From an uncultured Caryophanales bacterium (GTDB lineage: Bacteria > Bacillota_I > Bacilli_A > RFN20 > CAG-288), in NCBI GenBank assembly GCA_937896065.1, contig CALBLI010000021.1, positions 1 through 34,303 of the forward strand: a stretch of DNA of 34,303 bases, given 5' to 3'. Of the stretch, positions 8,424 to 17,844 are shown one piece after another; within the stretch, counting starts at the first letter, position 1; every line of letters begins with the position of its first letter. The notes under the pieces are model-generated. The model saw only the letters and a program-made list of their open reading frames with translations, was not told the origin of the DNA and ran no database searches. The translations under genes and the position numbers were made by a program.

Positions 8424-9683
8424 ATGGCAAAAACAAACTTTAGAAAAAAATTACTTGCTTTGGTATTTATGGGAAGTACTGCTTCTTTTTTAACAAGCTG
8501 TTCAACCACTTTAACTCCTAAACCATCAATCCCATCAATTTCAATTTCACCATCAGTTTATGATGAAAATAATTTAACTAATGCACCTGCAACATTTGTA
8601 AGCAAAACATTAACTTATACAGGATCATTACTTACTTTATCAGTCACTGATTTTTCAGAAAGTGGAACAAGTATCCAATATAAAATAACCGATAGTGAAT
8701 CAAAAACAACTGATGGCAATGGTGCCATTAAAGTCGGAACATATACTATTACTGCTAGTTTTCTTTCTAAGAAAACCAATTTGAAAGTTTATAAAGATTT
8801 AACTGCATTACTTACAATAGTTCCAGCTGATTATCCAGAAGTGACTAGTGTTAAATTATTCAGTGATGGTATTTATAAATATGAAAAAGGTGTAACTCAT
8901 TCACTAGAAGTTATCGATAGTAAACTTCTTGAAGAATTTGACGTCTCATATGAAGAAACTAATCAAAATAAAGAAGATGTTGGTGTTTATCAAGTAAAGA
9001 CAACTTTTACTTCTAAGTCAAAAAATTATCAAACATTCAGTAAGCTATTAACATATAAAATTGTTGATGATAGCAATCTTCATGAAGTTAATTTATTGAA
9101 TCCTTATGATGATTTAAATACTGATGGTGGTAATTCAGTTATTTCCTTAGGATATATATCAGGTGATATGACTTATAAGCAATTCTTTGCTGAAAATGAA
9201 GATTTAAAAGCTAGAGCTGACAAAATATGCAGATACTTAAATCTTTTGTATCCATATGGTCAGTTTTCTTGGTCGTTTAATGAAAATGATTATGTTAGAA
9301 CATCTAATCCTATTGTTGTTGCAACACCATCTGCTTATACATTTAGATTTAATTTCCCTCAAGGAAGTGGAGCATATGTAAAAAATGGTAATTTGAGCTT
9401 TATTCCATATACTCTTTCTAGTGCTACTAAGCAAATGACAATTAATGGTGTAAAGAAAACAATCACTTATAATAAATTAGTTGCAACAAGCGGCACTTAT
9501 AATTTACTTGATGTTGAACTTGAATTAAATGGACACAATGTAAAAGGATTTTATTTCAATAAAGAATATACTGATTTGGTTTTTCAAACTAAATTTACAG
9601 CTGCAAACTTTAATACTGATAATAGTAGTGAAGCTTTAATTATCAGTGATCATATTGTTAATATTTACGTTCAATTTGCTTAA
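8424..9683 (+). CDS. Lipoprotein with two MBG/Ig-like repeats
   Basis: A 419-residue predicted surface lipoprotein. The signal ends in LTSC with lipidated Cys26, preceded by AAGGAGG as a strong ribosome site. After a Pro/Ser-rich linker, two repeats of about 80 residues follow (roughly 45-133 and 140-215), each with a T/S-Y-x-G or Y-E-K-G turn and a closing V-G-x-Y-x-V/I-T...T-F/S-x-S-K motif, as in MBG-type bacterial Ig-like domains. The same motif is found in the lipoprotein at 76-2346. The C-terminal 200 residues (LLYPYGQFSWSF and FRFNFPQGSGAY are distinctive) are not recognised. It was likely made for display on the cell surface; ligand unknown. Confidence 0.85.
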   Translation: MAKTNFRKKLLALVFMGSTASFLTSCSTTLTPKPSIPSISISPSVYDENNLTNAPATFVSKTLTYTGSLLTLSVTDFSESGTSIQYKITDSESKTTDGNGAIKVGTYTITASFLSKKTNLKVYKDLTALLTIVPADYPEVTSVKLFSDGIYKYEKGVTHSLEVIDSKLLEEFDVSYEETNQNKEDVGVYQVKTTFTSKSKNYQTFSKLLTYKIVDDSNLHEVNLLNPYDDLNTDGGNSVISLGYISGDMTYKQFFAENEDLKARADKICRYLNLLYPYGQFSWSFNENDYVRTSNPIVVATPSAYTFRFNFPQGSGAYVKNGNLSFIPYTLSSATKQMTINGVKKTITYNKLVATSGTYNLLDVELELNGHNVKGFYFNKEYTDLVFQTKFTAANFNTDNSSEALIISDHIVNIYVQFA

Positions 9684-9762
9684 TTATATTTACTTATACA
9701 AATTAATAAATAGTTAATTAGATTGTTTTAATTTTTTGCTTTTTGATTTGAATAATATAAAT

Positions 9763-9788
9763 AAAAAAGGTCAGACCGAAGTCTGACC
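9763..9788 (-). terminator. Distal UUCG-tetraloop terminator on the minus strand
   Basis: Read on the minus strand: GGUCAGAC, UUCG loop, GUCUGACC, then UUUUUU (9768-9763). The perfect 8-bp stem capped by a C(UUCG)G tetraloop makes this a textbook intrinsic terminator. It has no U-tract on the plus strand. Confidence 0.85.
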
Positions 9789-9812
9789 AATCATCTAATT
9801 CAGGTATTAGAT

Positions 9813-9848
9813 AAAAAAACTCTACCATATTATGATAATATGATAGAG
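9813..9848 (-). terminator. Proximal terminator on the minus strand
   Basis: On the minus strand a 13-bp stem (9848-9836 with 9832-9820, one G-U) with a tight loop is followed by UUUUUUU (9819-9813). It lies about 25 bp before the second, UUCG-capped terminator. Confidence 0.75.
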
Positions 9849-9925
9849 AGAGCAAAAGGAATTTTTATGTTAGAATTCATTGACCTTACTGGGTAAATAA
9901 TTGTTAGAAGATTATTTACGTTTAT

Positions 9926-9954
9926 ATTAAATCAAAAATAAATCATCTTGTCAA
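9926..9954 (-). promoter_or_regulatory. Strong minus-strand promoter upstream of the candidate small RNA
   Basis: TTGACA (9949-9954, perfect consensus), 17-bp spacer, TTTAAT (9926-9931, five of six) on the minus strand. No coding gene follows on that strand. Confidence 0.6.
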
Positions 9955-10012
9955 TAGTTTTAAAAAAAATTTTTTAATTTTATTAATTAACAAACTAAAT
10001 TTGCAGTCATAC

Positions 10013-11383
10013 TTAATTGAAAAGATTCATCTTATTATCAATATAACCAGTATGAATAATAGCATCATCAGGTCTATTGGACATCAAATAAACACAATTG
10101 CATGTTAGGAAGAAATTAAATATTTGTAGATTGTATAATGTATTAGTAATAAGGCCTATAAATTCAAACATAATAAGATATAATAAAAATAAATACTTTC
10201 CTTTTTCTTTTTTTGTTAAGCATCTTATAAAAATGGAAACATCTAAAAAGAAATAAGCTATTAAAGATAATGAACCACCTAATACTAAAGTGGTTAAATA
10301 GGTGTTAGATGATAAAAGTTCAAGATTGCTTTTTGTATAAATATAAAAACTTATTGATTTACCAACATATGGATTAGCTTTAACAGCTTCAAAAGAGTTT
10401 TTAAATAAATCATTTAATACTTTATTAGGTTCATTGAAAAACAGAAGAGTTTTGATAGCAGATAAAACACGTTCATTAAAGCTCTTATTGTAAATGATAA
10501 GAAGAGCAAAAGTGACAATAAAGATAGTCAAAATTGAAAGAGAAATGTAAGGATATATTCTTTTATAACTTCTAAAAGTTAAAAGAACAATAGGTATAAT
10601 AAAAAAGATCAATGACAAAATACCAGCATCTGACGCTAAAAGGATTATAAATAATATATTTAAAAATAGTGGTATCAAATAGAAATGCTTTTTTTGGTTT
10701 ATTAATGTGATAATAAAAGGAATTGAAGTTAATAGAAAGAAAGTAGCTATATCCTTATTAGTAGACCATCCTAAATTAAAATTATCAGTCACAAGATCAT
10801 AATTATTAGTAACAAAGAAGACAAATACTTGAAGATAAATAATGATGCACATTGAAACAAGTGACCAAGATAAGTAAGTTATGCTTTCACCTTGACCTAA
10901 TATTGTTGATAAAAAAATATAGGCAAGAACTGATAAAAATAAAAATAGAATATATAACATGCCTTCACTTATCATAGTCGACATTTCAATGGAATTGAAA
11001 ATGTATGAAATAAATAAAGTGATGATTAAACCAATCAAAGGAATTAAGAGGTCCCCTTTAGCAAAACGGCATTTATGGATAAAGATAAATGTACATATTG
11101 ATATACTTATAGCAGAGAGCAATGTTATTAAAATAACAGGTATGGTAGTGAAAGTGTATCCTTCATTTACTGATATAAAACTGAATAATAATAATGGAAT
11201 ATATGTTTTACCTTCTTTTAAAATGAGTGGGAAGAAAGAAAAAACAATATAAAAAGTAACAAATATCCAATTATATGGAACAGGTGTTATCCATATCAAA
11301 AATGATACCAGCGCGATAGATAACGGAAAGAATATAGAAGAAAGATATTTCTTACTCTTCTCAAGAAAACTATTTATGAACAT
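10013..11383 (-). CDS. Polytopic membrane protein, O-antigen ligase/polymerase-like
   Basis: A 456-residue integral membrane protein with about 11-12 hydrophobic segments distributed along its length and a larger loop before the last four (around residues 300-350, NEPNKVLNDLFKNSF). The central stretch LGWSTNKDIATFF followed by two helices and SDAGILSL resembles the N-K-N...S-R-G-A-L pattern of Wzy/O-antigen-ligase (Wzy_C) proteins, which join or polymerise lipid-linked glycans on the outer face of the membrane. The match is loose. It is divergent from the YfhO gene (81 bp between starts), another glycan-related membrane protein. No ribosome site precedes the ATG; TATACT ends 8 nt upstream. 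Could equally be another polytopic glycan-assembly protein. Confidence 0.6.
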   Translation of the reverse strand: MFINSFLEKSKKYLSSIFFPLSIALVSFLIWITPVPYNWIFVTFYIVFSFFPLILKEGKTYIPLLLFSFISVNEGYTFTTIPVILITLLSAISISICTFIFIHKCRFAKGDLLIPLIGLIITLFISYIFNSIEMSTMISEGMLYILFLFLSVLAYIFLSTILGQGESITYLSWSLVSMCIIIYLQVFVFFVTNNYDLVTDNFNLGWSTNKDIATFFLLTSIPFIITLINQKKHFYLIPLFLNILFIILLASDAGILSLIFFIIPIVLLTFRSYKRIYPYISLSILTIFIVTFALLIIYNKSFNERVLSAIKTLLFFNEPNKVLNDLFKNSFEAVKANPYVGKSISFYIYTKSNLELLSSNTYLTTLVLGGSLSLIAYFFLDVSIFIRCLTKKEKGKYLFLLYLIMFEFIGLITNTLYNLQIFNFFLTCNCVYLMSNRPDDAIIHTGYIDNKMNLFN

Positions 11384-11464
11384 TTCTATATAGTATATTA
11401 TAAATAATTAATATATTTAATAAATATTTAAGTAAGTAACTTAAAAATATGTTTTAATATTATC

Positions 11465-14400
11465 ATGCTAGAAAATATTAAAAATAAATTTGCTAATAAG
11501 TTTTCAACCTTGTTTGACAAAGAAAAAATAATAAGCAAAGTTAAAACTTTTATTTTAAAGCCAACAGAGTTTCAAATAACTGTTTATTTTTTAATTATCA
11601 CAAGCATCGCTTGTTTTTTTATTTCATGGGTAAATAATAAATTCACGGTTCCACTCGGCGGTGATTATTATATGCAAGAGATGAATTTCATCTATAATTT
11701 TTATGATGACTTTCATCACTTTTTTAAAACAGGTGAATTTATATTCTTTGATACCTCGCCTACATTTGGAATTGATAATATTGGTGGAAATGCCTTTTAT
11801 GGCTTATTTAATCCATTTAATCTGATTCTTTTAATATTCCCTAGAAATTCAATAATGACAATTCAAGGGATTGAAATGGCATTAAAACTTGTTTTAGCAG
11901 GTGTTTTCTATCATAAATATTTAGGTGCTTTCAATTTCTCTGAGAAAAGTAAAAGAATAGGTTGTATTGCTTTTGCGTTTTCTGGATACTGTTTTTCATA
12001 TTTATGGTTCCATTTTATAGATTCAGTTTGCTTTTTACCACTCATTCTTTTAGGCATTGAAAATGTCATTTCTAGAAGAGATCCACGGGTACTACTTATA
12101 GGCTTTTTCTTAAACGGAATGACAAATTATTTCTTTTTTGTAGTTTTTATAATTGGTGGTTTCTTCTATGCTGTTTTCCGCCTCCTTCAAACTTGGAAAA
12201 AAAGAAGTAGCACTGAAAATTTTGCCTCCTTAGGAATAGGAATTTTATCATTTATTGGTGGTATGTGCTTATCAGCAATTACCCTTATTCCAGGACTACT
12301 GATTGCTAAAACAATGCCGAGAGTATCAACAGGTGATACTTATTTTGAAAATATTAAAAATGCTACTAGCTTTAAAGAAATGTTGGTTGCTATTTTTACT
12401 TTTCCTTCGTCACATACCCATAATTATGTTACTCCATTATTGAATTTTTTGTTCATGGCAGATGGTTGCTATTATTCTAATCTGTTAAATGTCAACTGGT
12501 ATGATAACTTTCAAGCATCATTATATGCAACAACCCCATTGCTTCTTCTTTTCTTTGTCGGTATTATTTATTCATTTAGGAAGAAGAAAATATCATATAT
12601 AATAGCCGTTTTATTAAATCTTCTTTTAGTATTATCTCCAATCGGCTACTATTTATTTACTGGTTTTAATGTTGGATATGCACGTTTCTTTATTCTTCCT
12701 TTATCGTTTATGATTGTTTTTGATTTGATCATTTTAGAAAATAGGAGAGCTATTGCTAGATATTATCTTGATATATCATTTGTTATTGTAGTGATATTAG
12801 AAGCAGTTTCTTGTTATTTGATGATTTATCAAGTCAATTATAAACCAAGTTATTTTACAGGGACTGAATGGGATGAGAGAATGTATTTGATTCTCTTTTC
12901 AATGATTTATTTAGTTGTTTGCTATCTAGTGATGAGGTTTTTCTTCCATAAGAAAAAATTGAATGTGATTTTGCCTGTCATTTGTTCATTAGATGTAATT
13001 GTTATGGCTAATGCAACAATTTATTTGCACGGAACTGTTTCACTTGATAGTATTGCAGGTGGATTAAATAATGTTAATGAAGAAACAAAGATTGTTGAAT
13101 TATTAAAACAATGTCAAGATGAAAATGAATACTATCGCATTTACAATACTAGTGCTGATCGAAATAATAATAATATTTCAATGAAAGAAGGCTATAATGG
13201 TGTAGCAAGTTTCCACTCTATTTATCCTTACGAATCACAAGACTTTTTAGATAGAAGTAAAATACCATATACTTATCATAACTGGTCTATGGGTATTCAC
13301 AATCATCGAATGAATTTAGAAACATTTTTAGGTGTCAAATACTACTTGGTTCCTAAAGTTACAGTTGTTGACGAGGCTAACACTATCTATGCAAGCAATT
13401 ATAATATACCTATTGGTTATAAAAAGATTACCGATTTAACAGACGAAGAATTAAAAGGATTAAACATCACAAATACAGCTAATTTAAAAGAGTATTTGAA
13501 TAGTAAAGAATGCAATAAAGATTTATATGTAAATACTAATTACATAGATACTTTCTTTGCTTATGATCAAATTATTCCATCTAATTTTTTGCAAAGCTAT
13601 TATTATGAAGATTTGAATGAATATCACCTTTTAAGAGCGTGTGCACTAGAAGATGAAGACTTCTTAAAACTTGCAAAAAATAATAAATTCAATTATTCAA
13701 GCATCACATATAATGGTGTGACAACAAGTTTCAATTTTAATTCTTTAAATCCGATTGAGGACAATGTTTATTCATATAAAAATATTTTAACAACTAGAAA
13801 TTATCAAAAAGGTCGAAGCAACCCCATTGAAGTTTATAATTCTTTGAATAGTAAAGTAACAGTATATGCTGCCAATTGGCCTGCTACTAGTTCTAATCCT
13901 AGTGGAGATTATGCTTATTGTGACGTGAATAGTCCATATGATGAATCATGTAAAGCTGAGTATATGAAGAATTATCCATTTGAATTTGCAAATTCAATCG
14001 CTCCTGCTGATACTAAATTTGATTATGACACTTTAAAAGATGATAACGGCGTAAGACAAGAAGGCAAAGTTTTGTATAATTCAAAACTGATCATTGAAAA
14101 GAAGGATGGCACATTATTTTGTGATGATGGTGATGAAAATGGATATTATATATCTATTAAATCACCAGACAATATTGAATGGCGTTTATTTGATGCTAAT
14201 AATAAACTGCTTGCTATTGATAATCAATCGTTTGCTGAATATAAAACAGCCCATGGTTTTTATGTTAATAGACCAGTTAAAAAAATAGTTGGTATTTATC
14301 ATCAAGGTAGCAAAGATGAACCCAACTTAATTAATTCTACTCACCGACCTGAATTATATATTCAAAGAGGAAGCGATTACCAAAGTGCTATTGACAAATT

Positions 14401-14833
14401 AAAATCTAATAAGGTTGAAATAACTTCTAGAACTAATACTGATACTTATATTAAGACTTCTTATTTAGAAGACAAAATAGTTGCTACTAATTACCCTTAT
14501 TCTAGTGCCTTTAAAGTTTATGAAAGAATTGAAAATGCTGATGGTAAATATACGCTTAAAGAAGTTGATGTTTATAAAGCACATGGTGGATTTATTTCCT
14601 TCATTGCTGAAAAAGGCAAAAAAGAGTACGTTGTTAGATATACAACACCTGGATTTAAAATGGCAGCCATTTTAGAAATTATTGGTTTGCTTTCAGCGTT
14701 TGTTGTCTTTTTGTTCTTTATCTTAAATCACAAAGATACAACTAGTGAGGAATTATTATTCTCTAGAGTTATTGAAAAAAAGATGAAAGAAAGAAATTAT
14801 AAATATTTAAATTTTGAAGATAAAGTTGAGTAA
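11465..14833 (+). CDS. YfhO-family membrane protein (GT-C-like glycosyltransferase)
   Basis: A 1122-residue protein. Residues 1-35 are cytoplasmic; residues about 36-530 carry roughly 12-13 membrane helices; 530-1080 form a large soluble region; a last helix (about 1085-1105) is followed by a short charged tail. The first outer loop has the YfhO signature: GGDYY, then GEFIFFDTSPTFGIDNIGGN and NPFNLILLIFP. YfhO proteins transfer a sugar from a polyprenyl carrier to envelope polymers; in Bacillus and Listeria they act on lipoteichoic or wall teichoic acid with a CsbB/GtlA partner. No such partner gene is here. There is no ribosome site; TTTAAT lies 6 nt before the ATG but without a clear -35. 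uvrA follows 8 bp downstream. Confidence 0.85.
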   Translation: MLENIKNKFANKFSTLFDKEKIISKVKTFILKPTEFQITVYFLIITSIACFFISWVNNKFTVPLGGDYYMQEMNFIYNFYDDFHHFFKTGEFIFFDTSPTFGIDNIGGNAFYGLFNPFNLILLIFPRNSIMTIQGIEMALKLVLAGVFYHKYLGAFNFSEKSKRIGCIAFAFSGYCFSYLWFHFIDSVCFLPLILLGIENVISRRDPRVLLIGFFLNGMTNYFFFVVFIIGGFFYAVFRLLQTWKKRSSTENFASLGIGILSFIGGMCLSAITLIPGLLIAKTMPRVSTGDTYFENIKNATSFKEMLVAIFTFPSSHTHNYVTPLLNFLFMADGCYYSNLLNVNWYDNFQASLYATTPLLLLFFVGIIYSFRKKKISYIIAVLLNLLLVLSPIGYYLFTGFNVGYARFFILPLSFMIVFDLIILENRRAIARYYLDISFVIVVILEAVSCYLMIYQVNYKPSYFTGTEWDERMYLILFSMIYLVVCYLVMRFFFHKKKLNVILPVICSLDVIVMANATIYLHGTVSLDSIAGGLNNVNEETKIVELLKQCQDENEYYRIYNTSADRNNNNISMKEGYNGVASFHSIYPYESQDFLDRSKIPYTYHNWSMGIHNHRMNLETFLGVKYYLVPKVTVVDEANTIYASNYNIPIGYKKITDLTDEELKGLNITNTANLKEYLNSKECNKDLYVNTNYIDTFFAYDQIIPSNFLQSYYYEDLNEYHLLRACALEDEDFLKLAKNNKFNYSSITYNGVTTSFNFNSLNPIEDNVYSYKNILTTRNYQKGRSNPIEVYNSLNSKVTVYAANWPATSSNPSGDYAYCDVNSPYDESCKAEYMKNYPFEFANSIAPADTKFDYDTLKDDNGVRQEGKVLYNSKLIIEKKDGTLFCDDGDENGYYISIKSPDNIEWRLFDANNKLLAIDNQSFAEYKTAHGFYVNRPVKKIVGIYHQGSKDEPNLINSTHRPELYIQRGSDYQSAIDKLKSNKVEITSRTNTDTYIKTSYLEDKIVATNYPYSSAFKVYERIENADGKYTLKEVDVYKAHGGFISFIAEKGKKEYVVRYTTPGFKMAAILEIIGLLSAFVVFLFFILNHKDTTSEELLFSRVIEKKMKERNYKYLNFEDKVE

Positions 14834-14841
14834 ATAAAGAT

Positions 14842-17685
14842 ATGAAAAATAATGATTACATAATTGTTAAAGGTGCAAGAGAGAATAATTTAAAAAATGT
14901 GAATGTAAAAATTCCTAAAAATTCACTTGTAACATTTTCAGGCGTCTCAGGAAGTGGCAAATCAACTTTAGCCTTTGATACTATTTTTGCTGAAGGTCAA
15001 AGAAGATATGTTGAATCGCTTTCTTCTTATGCTAGAATGTTTTTAGGAAACTTTTCTAAACCTGATGTTGATTCAATTGATGGCTTGTCACCTGCAATTT
15101 CAATCGATCAAAAAACCACTTCTCATAATCCGAGGTCGACAGTTGGTACTGTAACTGAAATATATGATTATTTACGACTTTTGTATTCGAGAATTGGTGT
15201 CTGCTATTGCCCAACACATCATATAAAAATTGAATCGAGCTCACTTCAACAGATTCATGATTTTATTATAAAACATGAAGAGAATAGCAAGATAACTATT
15301 TATTCTCCTGTTGTTAGAAATGAAAAAGGAACACATGCTGATACAATTGCTAAATTTTTAAAAGCTGGTTTTAATCGTGCAAGAATTGATGATAAAGAAT
15401 TGACGAGATATGATGAAGTCCCTCAACTTGAAAAGAATAATAAACATACTATCTATTTTGCAATTGATAGACTGATTTTAAATGAAAAGAATGATAAAAG
15501 ATTATATGATTCATTAAGAACAGCTTTAGATTATGCTAAAGGATATGTGGTAGTTGATATCGACGGGGAAGAGAAACTATTCTCTGAACATTATTCCTGT
15601 CCAGAATGCGGCTTTACAATCCCTGAATTAGAACCTCGTCTATTCTCGTTTAATAATCCGCTTGGATGTTGTAGTGAATGCAACGGACTTGGTGTTCAGA
15701 TTGAAGCTAATCCATATTTGATGATCGCTAATCCTGAATTGTCGATTGAAGATGGTGCAATAGCATGTCTTCCTAAAAAAAATCATGACACAATTGAATG
15801 GAATGACTTTTATGCTATCTTGGATGCTTATTCGATTTCAACACACGTTCCATTTAAAACTTTAACTAAAAAACAAAAAGATGTCATCTTTTATGGCCCT
15901 GATAAACCTGTCAAATATGTTTATATTTCTTCAAATGGTTCACGAATAAATAAAAACGTTACTGAAGGATTAAAGACAAGAATTGATCGTCTTTATATGA
16001 CAACTAAATCAGAGTTCATGAAAAGATATTATGGGAGTTTTATGTCAGAAACCACTTGCCAGGCTTGCCACGGTGCTAGGCTTTCAAAAGAAGTGTTATC
16101 AGTCAAAGTTGGTGGATTAAATATATTTGAATTATGCAGCTTATCTTTGCAAGATATTTATAACTTTTTTGAAAATTTAAAATTATCTGCTAAAGAAGAA
16201 AAGATAGCTTCACTTGTTATAAATGAAATAAAAAATAGATTGAAATTTCTTTTAAATGTTGGCTTAGATTATTTAACATTAACTAGAGAAGCTTCAACTC
16301 TTTCAGGTGGTGAGGCTCAAAGAATCAGGCTTGCTACTCAAATAGGCTCAAAGCTCACAGGCGTTTTATACGTTTTAGATGAACCATCTATTGGTCTTCA
16401 TCAAAGAGATAATGATAAACTTATAAATACATTAAAAGAGATGCGTGATTTAGGTAATTCATTAATAGTTGTTGAACATGATGAAGATACTATATTAAAT
16501 AGTGATTATGTTGTCGATGTTGGCCCAGGTGCCGGTGATCATGGTGGCGAGATAATTTTTTCAGGAACAGTTGATGAGCTTTTAAAATGTGATAAATCAA
16601 TAACTTCAAAATATTTGACTGGTAAAATAAAAATCCCATATTTAAAATCTAAGCGTAAATATAAAAAGATGATCAATATTTATGGAGCTAAATGCCACAA
16701 TTTAAAAGGGATAAATGTTTCTATTCCCTATGGATGCTTAACTTGTGTGACTGGTGTTTCAGGAAGTGGTAAATCCTCACTTATAGATGAAGTTTTATAT
16801 AAAGCTGTAAGAAGTAAACTCGGATTAGAAGATGCTGATTTTGATATATATAAAAAAATCGATAATGCTGATAACATATCAAAGGTTATTAATGTTTCAC
16901 AAGAACCAATTGGGAGAACACCCAGAAGTAATCCAGCTACCTATATTAAAGTCTTTGACGACATAAGAGAACTTTTTTCACAAACAAGTGAAGCTAAAAT
17001 GAAAGGCATGGGGAAAGGTATGTTTTCTTTTAATGTCCCTGGCGGAAGATGTGAAGCATGTCAAGGTGATGGTGTTAAAAGAATATCAATGAATTTTCTT
17101 CCTGATGTTTATGTTGAATGTGATGTTTGCCATGGAAAAAGATATTCAGAAGATGTTTTGCAAATAACATATAAAGATAAAAATATAGCAGATGTTTTGG
17201 ATATGAGAGCTGAAGAAGCACTTGATTTTTTCGCAGCTATTCCATCAATTAAAAATAAACTCCAAACACTAGTTGATGTTGGTTTAGGCTATATCAAACT
17301 TGGTCAATCATCAACAACTCTTTCAGGTGGTGAAGCACAGAGAGTCAAATTAGCATATGAACTTGAGAAGTATTCAGATGGTAATACCTTATATATTTTA
17401 GATGAACCGACAACTGGTCTCCATCCTGATGATATATCTAAACTTATAAAAGTCTTAAATAGACTTGTTGATAATGGGAACACAGTTGTTATTATTGAAC
17501 ACAATTTAGATGTAATTAAGTGTGCTGATTATGTGATTGACTTAGGTAAAGAGGGCGGTCAAAGAGGTGGGAATCTCATTTATCAAGGTGATATAGATGG
17601 TCTTTTAAATTGCAAAGAAAGTTATACAGGGATATATTTAAAAAGAGAATTGGAGAAACAGAAATATATTGAAAATGATCAATAA
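14842..17685 (+). CDS. uvrA: UvrABC excinuclease subunit A
   Basis: Damage-recognising ATPase of nucleotide excision repair; a UvrA dimer loads UvrB on DNA. The 947-residue length is usual. Both ABC halves are intact: Walker A GVSGSGKST (34-42) and a second at about 638-646; signature LSGGEAQR at about 487 and 827; Walker B as VLDEPS and ILDEPT. Zinc-binding cysteines are present in CPEC (253) with CSEC, and in CEAC (737) with CDVC (760). uvrB is usually adjacent in Firmicutes but is not here. The gene begins 8 bp after the YfhO gene without a clear ribosome site, which suggests translational coupling, although the two proteins have no evident shared function. Confidence 0.97.
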   Translation: MKNNDYIIVKGARENNLKNVNVKIPKNSLVTFSGVSGSGKSTLAFDTIFAEGQRRYVESLSSYARMFLGNFSKPDVDSIDGLSPAISIDQKTTSHNPRSTVGTVTEIYDYLRLLYSRIGVCYCPTHHIKIESSSLQQIHDFIIKHEENSKITIYSPVVRNEKGTHADTIAKFLKAGFNRARIDDKELTRYDEVPQLEKNNKHTIYFAIDRLILNEKNDKRLYDSLRTALDYAKGYVVVDIDGEEKLFSEHYSCPECGFTIPELEPRLFSFNNPLGCCSECNGLGVQIEANPYLMIANPELSIEDGAIACLPKKNHDTIEWNDFYAILDAYSISTHVPFKTLTKKQKDVIFYGPDKPVKYVYISSNGSRINKNVTEGLKTRIDRLYMTTKSEFMKRYYGSFMSETTCQACHGARLSKEVLSVKVGGLNIFELCSLSLQDIYNFFENLKLSAKEEKIASLVINEIKNRLKFLLNVGLDYLTLTREASTLSGGEAQRIRLATQIGSKLTGVLYVLDEPSIGLHQRDNDKLINTLKEMRDLGNSLIVVEHDEDTILNSDYVVDVGPGAGDHGGEIIFSGTVDELLKCDKSITSKYLTGKIKIPYLKSKRKYKKMINIYGAKCHNLKGINVSIPYGCLTCVTGVSGSGKSSLIDEVLYKAVRSKLGLEDADFDIYKKIDNADNISKVINVSQEPIGRTPRSNPATYIKVFDDIRELFSQTSEAKMKGMGKGMFSFNVPGGRCEACQGDGVKRISMNFLPDVYVECDVCHGKRYSEDVLQITYKDKNIADVLDMRAEEALDFFAAIPSIKNKLQTLVDVGLGYIKLGQSSTTLSGGEAQRVKLAYELEKYSDGNTLYILDEPTTGLHPDDISKLIKVLNRLVDNGNTVVIIEHNLDVIKCADYVIDLGKEGGQRGGNLIYQGDIDGLLNCKESYTGIYLKRELEKQKYIENDQ

Positions 17686-17714
17686 ATTCTTTTATAAAAA
17701 AAATAAAAAAATTC

Positions 17715-17743
17715 TTGACTATCTAAAAAGAAAAAAATATAAT
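17715..17743 (+). promoter_or_regulatory. Promoter of the str operon
   Basis: TTGACT (17715-17720), 17-bp A-rich spacer, TATAAT (17738-17743). The predicted start near 17750 leaves a leader of about 95 nt before rpsL. Confidence 0.85.
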
Positions 17744-17749
17744 TTTTAG

Positions 17750-17844
17750 CGTACGTCTTGGGGAATTCCCCTCTTTTTAATGAAAAGTGGTAGAAACACC
17801 CGGGTATGTGTACATGATAAATAGACTTTCTAGGAGGAAAATGA
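17750..17844 (+). promoter_or_regulatory. Structured leader of the str operon, possible attenuator
   Basis: The leader begins with GUACGU, which can pair with GUGUAC near 17808 (two G-U pairs) to close a domain. Inside is the palindrome GGGGAATTCCCC (17760-17771), a 4-bp hairpin directly followed by TCTTTTT, and a second short palindrome ACCCGGGT (about 17798-17805). TAGGAGGAAAATGA carries the rpsL ribosome site. Such leaders often bind a ribosomal protein for feedback control; no known family is recognised here, so the regulation is inferred. Confidence 0.4.

Larger units (their letters stand above)
9763..9919 (-). ncRNA. Candidate small RNA, about 107 or 157 nt
   Basis: A consensus minus-strand promoter (9926-9954) predicts a start near 9919. 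The transcript would begin exactly with a 9-bp hairpin (9911-9919 pairing with 9893-9901), continue through about 45 nt of little structure, and end either at a 13-bp stem plus U7 (9848-9813) or at the UUCG terminator (to 9763). There is no minus-strand gene downstream, so it is not a leader of anything. It matches no RNA family I recognise (not tmRNA, RNase P, SRP or a T-box by motif). The alternative is that these hairpins are only the terminators of the upstream gene ending at 10013. Confidence 0.45.
9684..10012. other. Gene-free 329-bp interval between convergent genes
   Basis: This interval separates the 3' ends of the 8424 lipoprotein gene and the O-antigen-ligase-like gene. It holds no convincing protein gene. 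What it does hold is a strong minus-strand promoter, three hairpins and two minus-strand terminators, listed separately as a candidate small RNA. An AT-only palindrome (AAAAAATTTTTT around 9962-9975) is the only terminator-like sequence close to the end of the 10013 gene. Confidence 0.7.

Noticed and set aside
9868..9897. Nine-codon frame MLEFIDLTG on the plus strand with an AAAAGGA site upstream
   Set aside because: It has no promoter or downstream gene, and lies antisense to the candidate small RNA; nine codons are too few to support without evidence.
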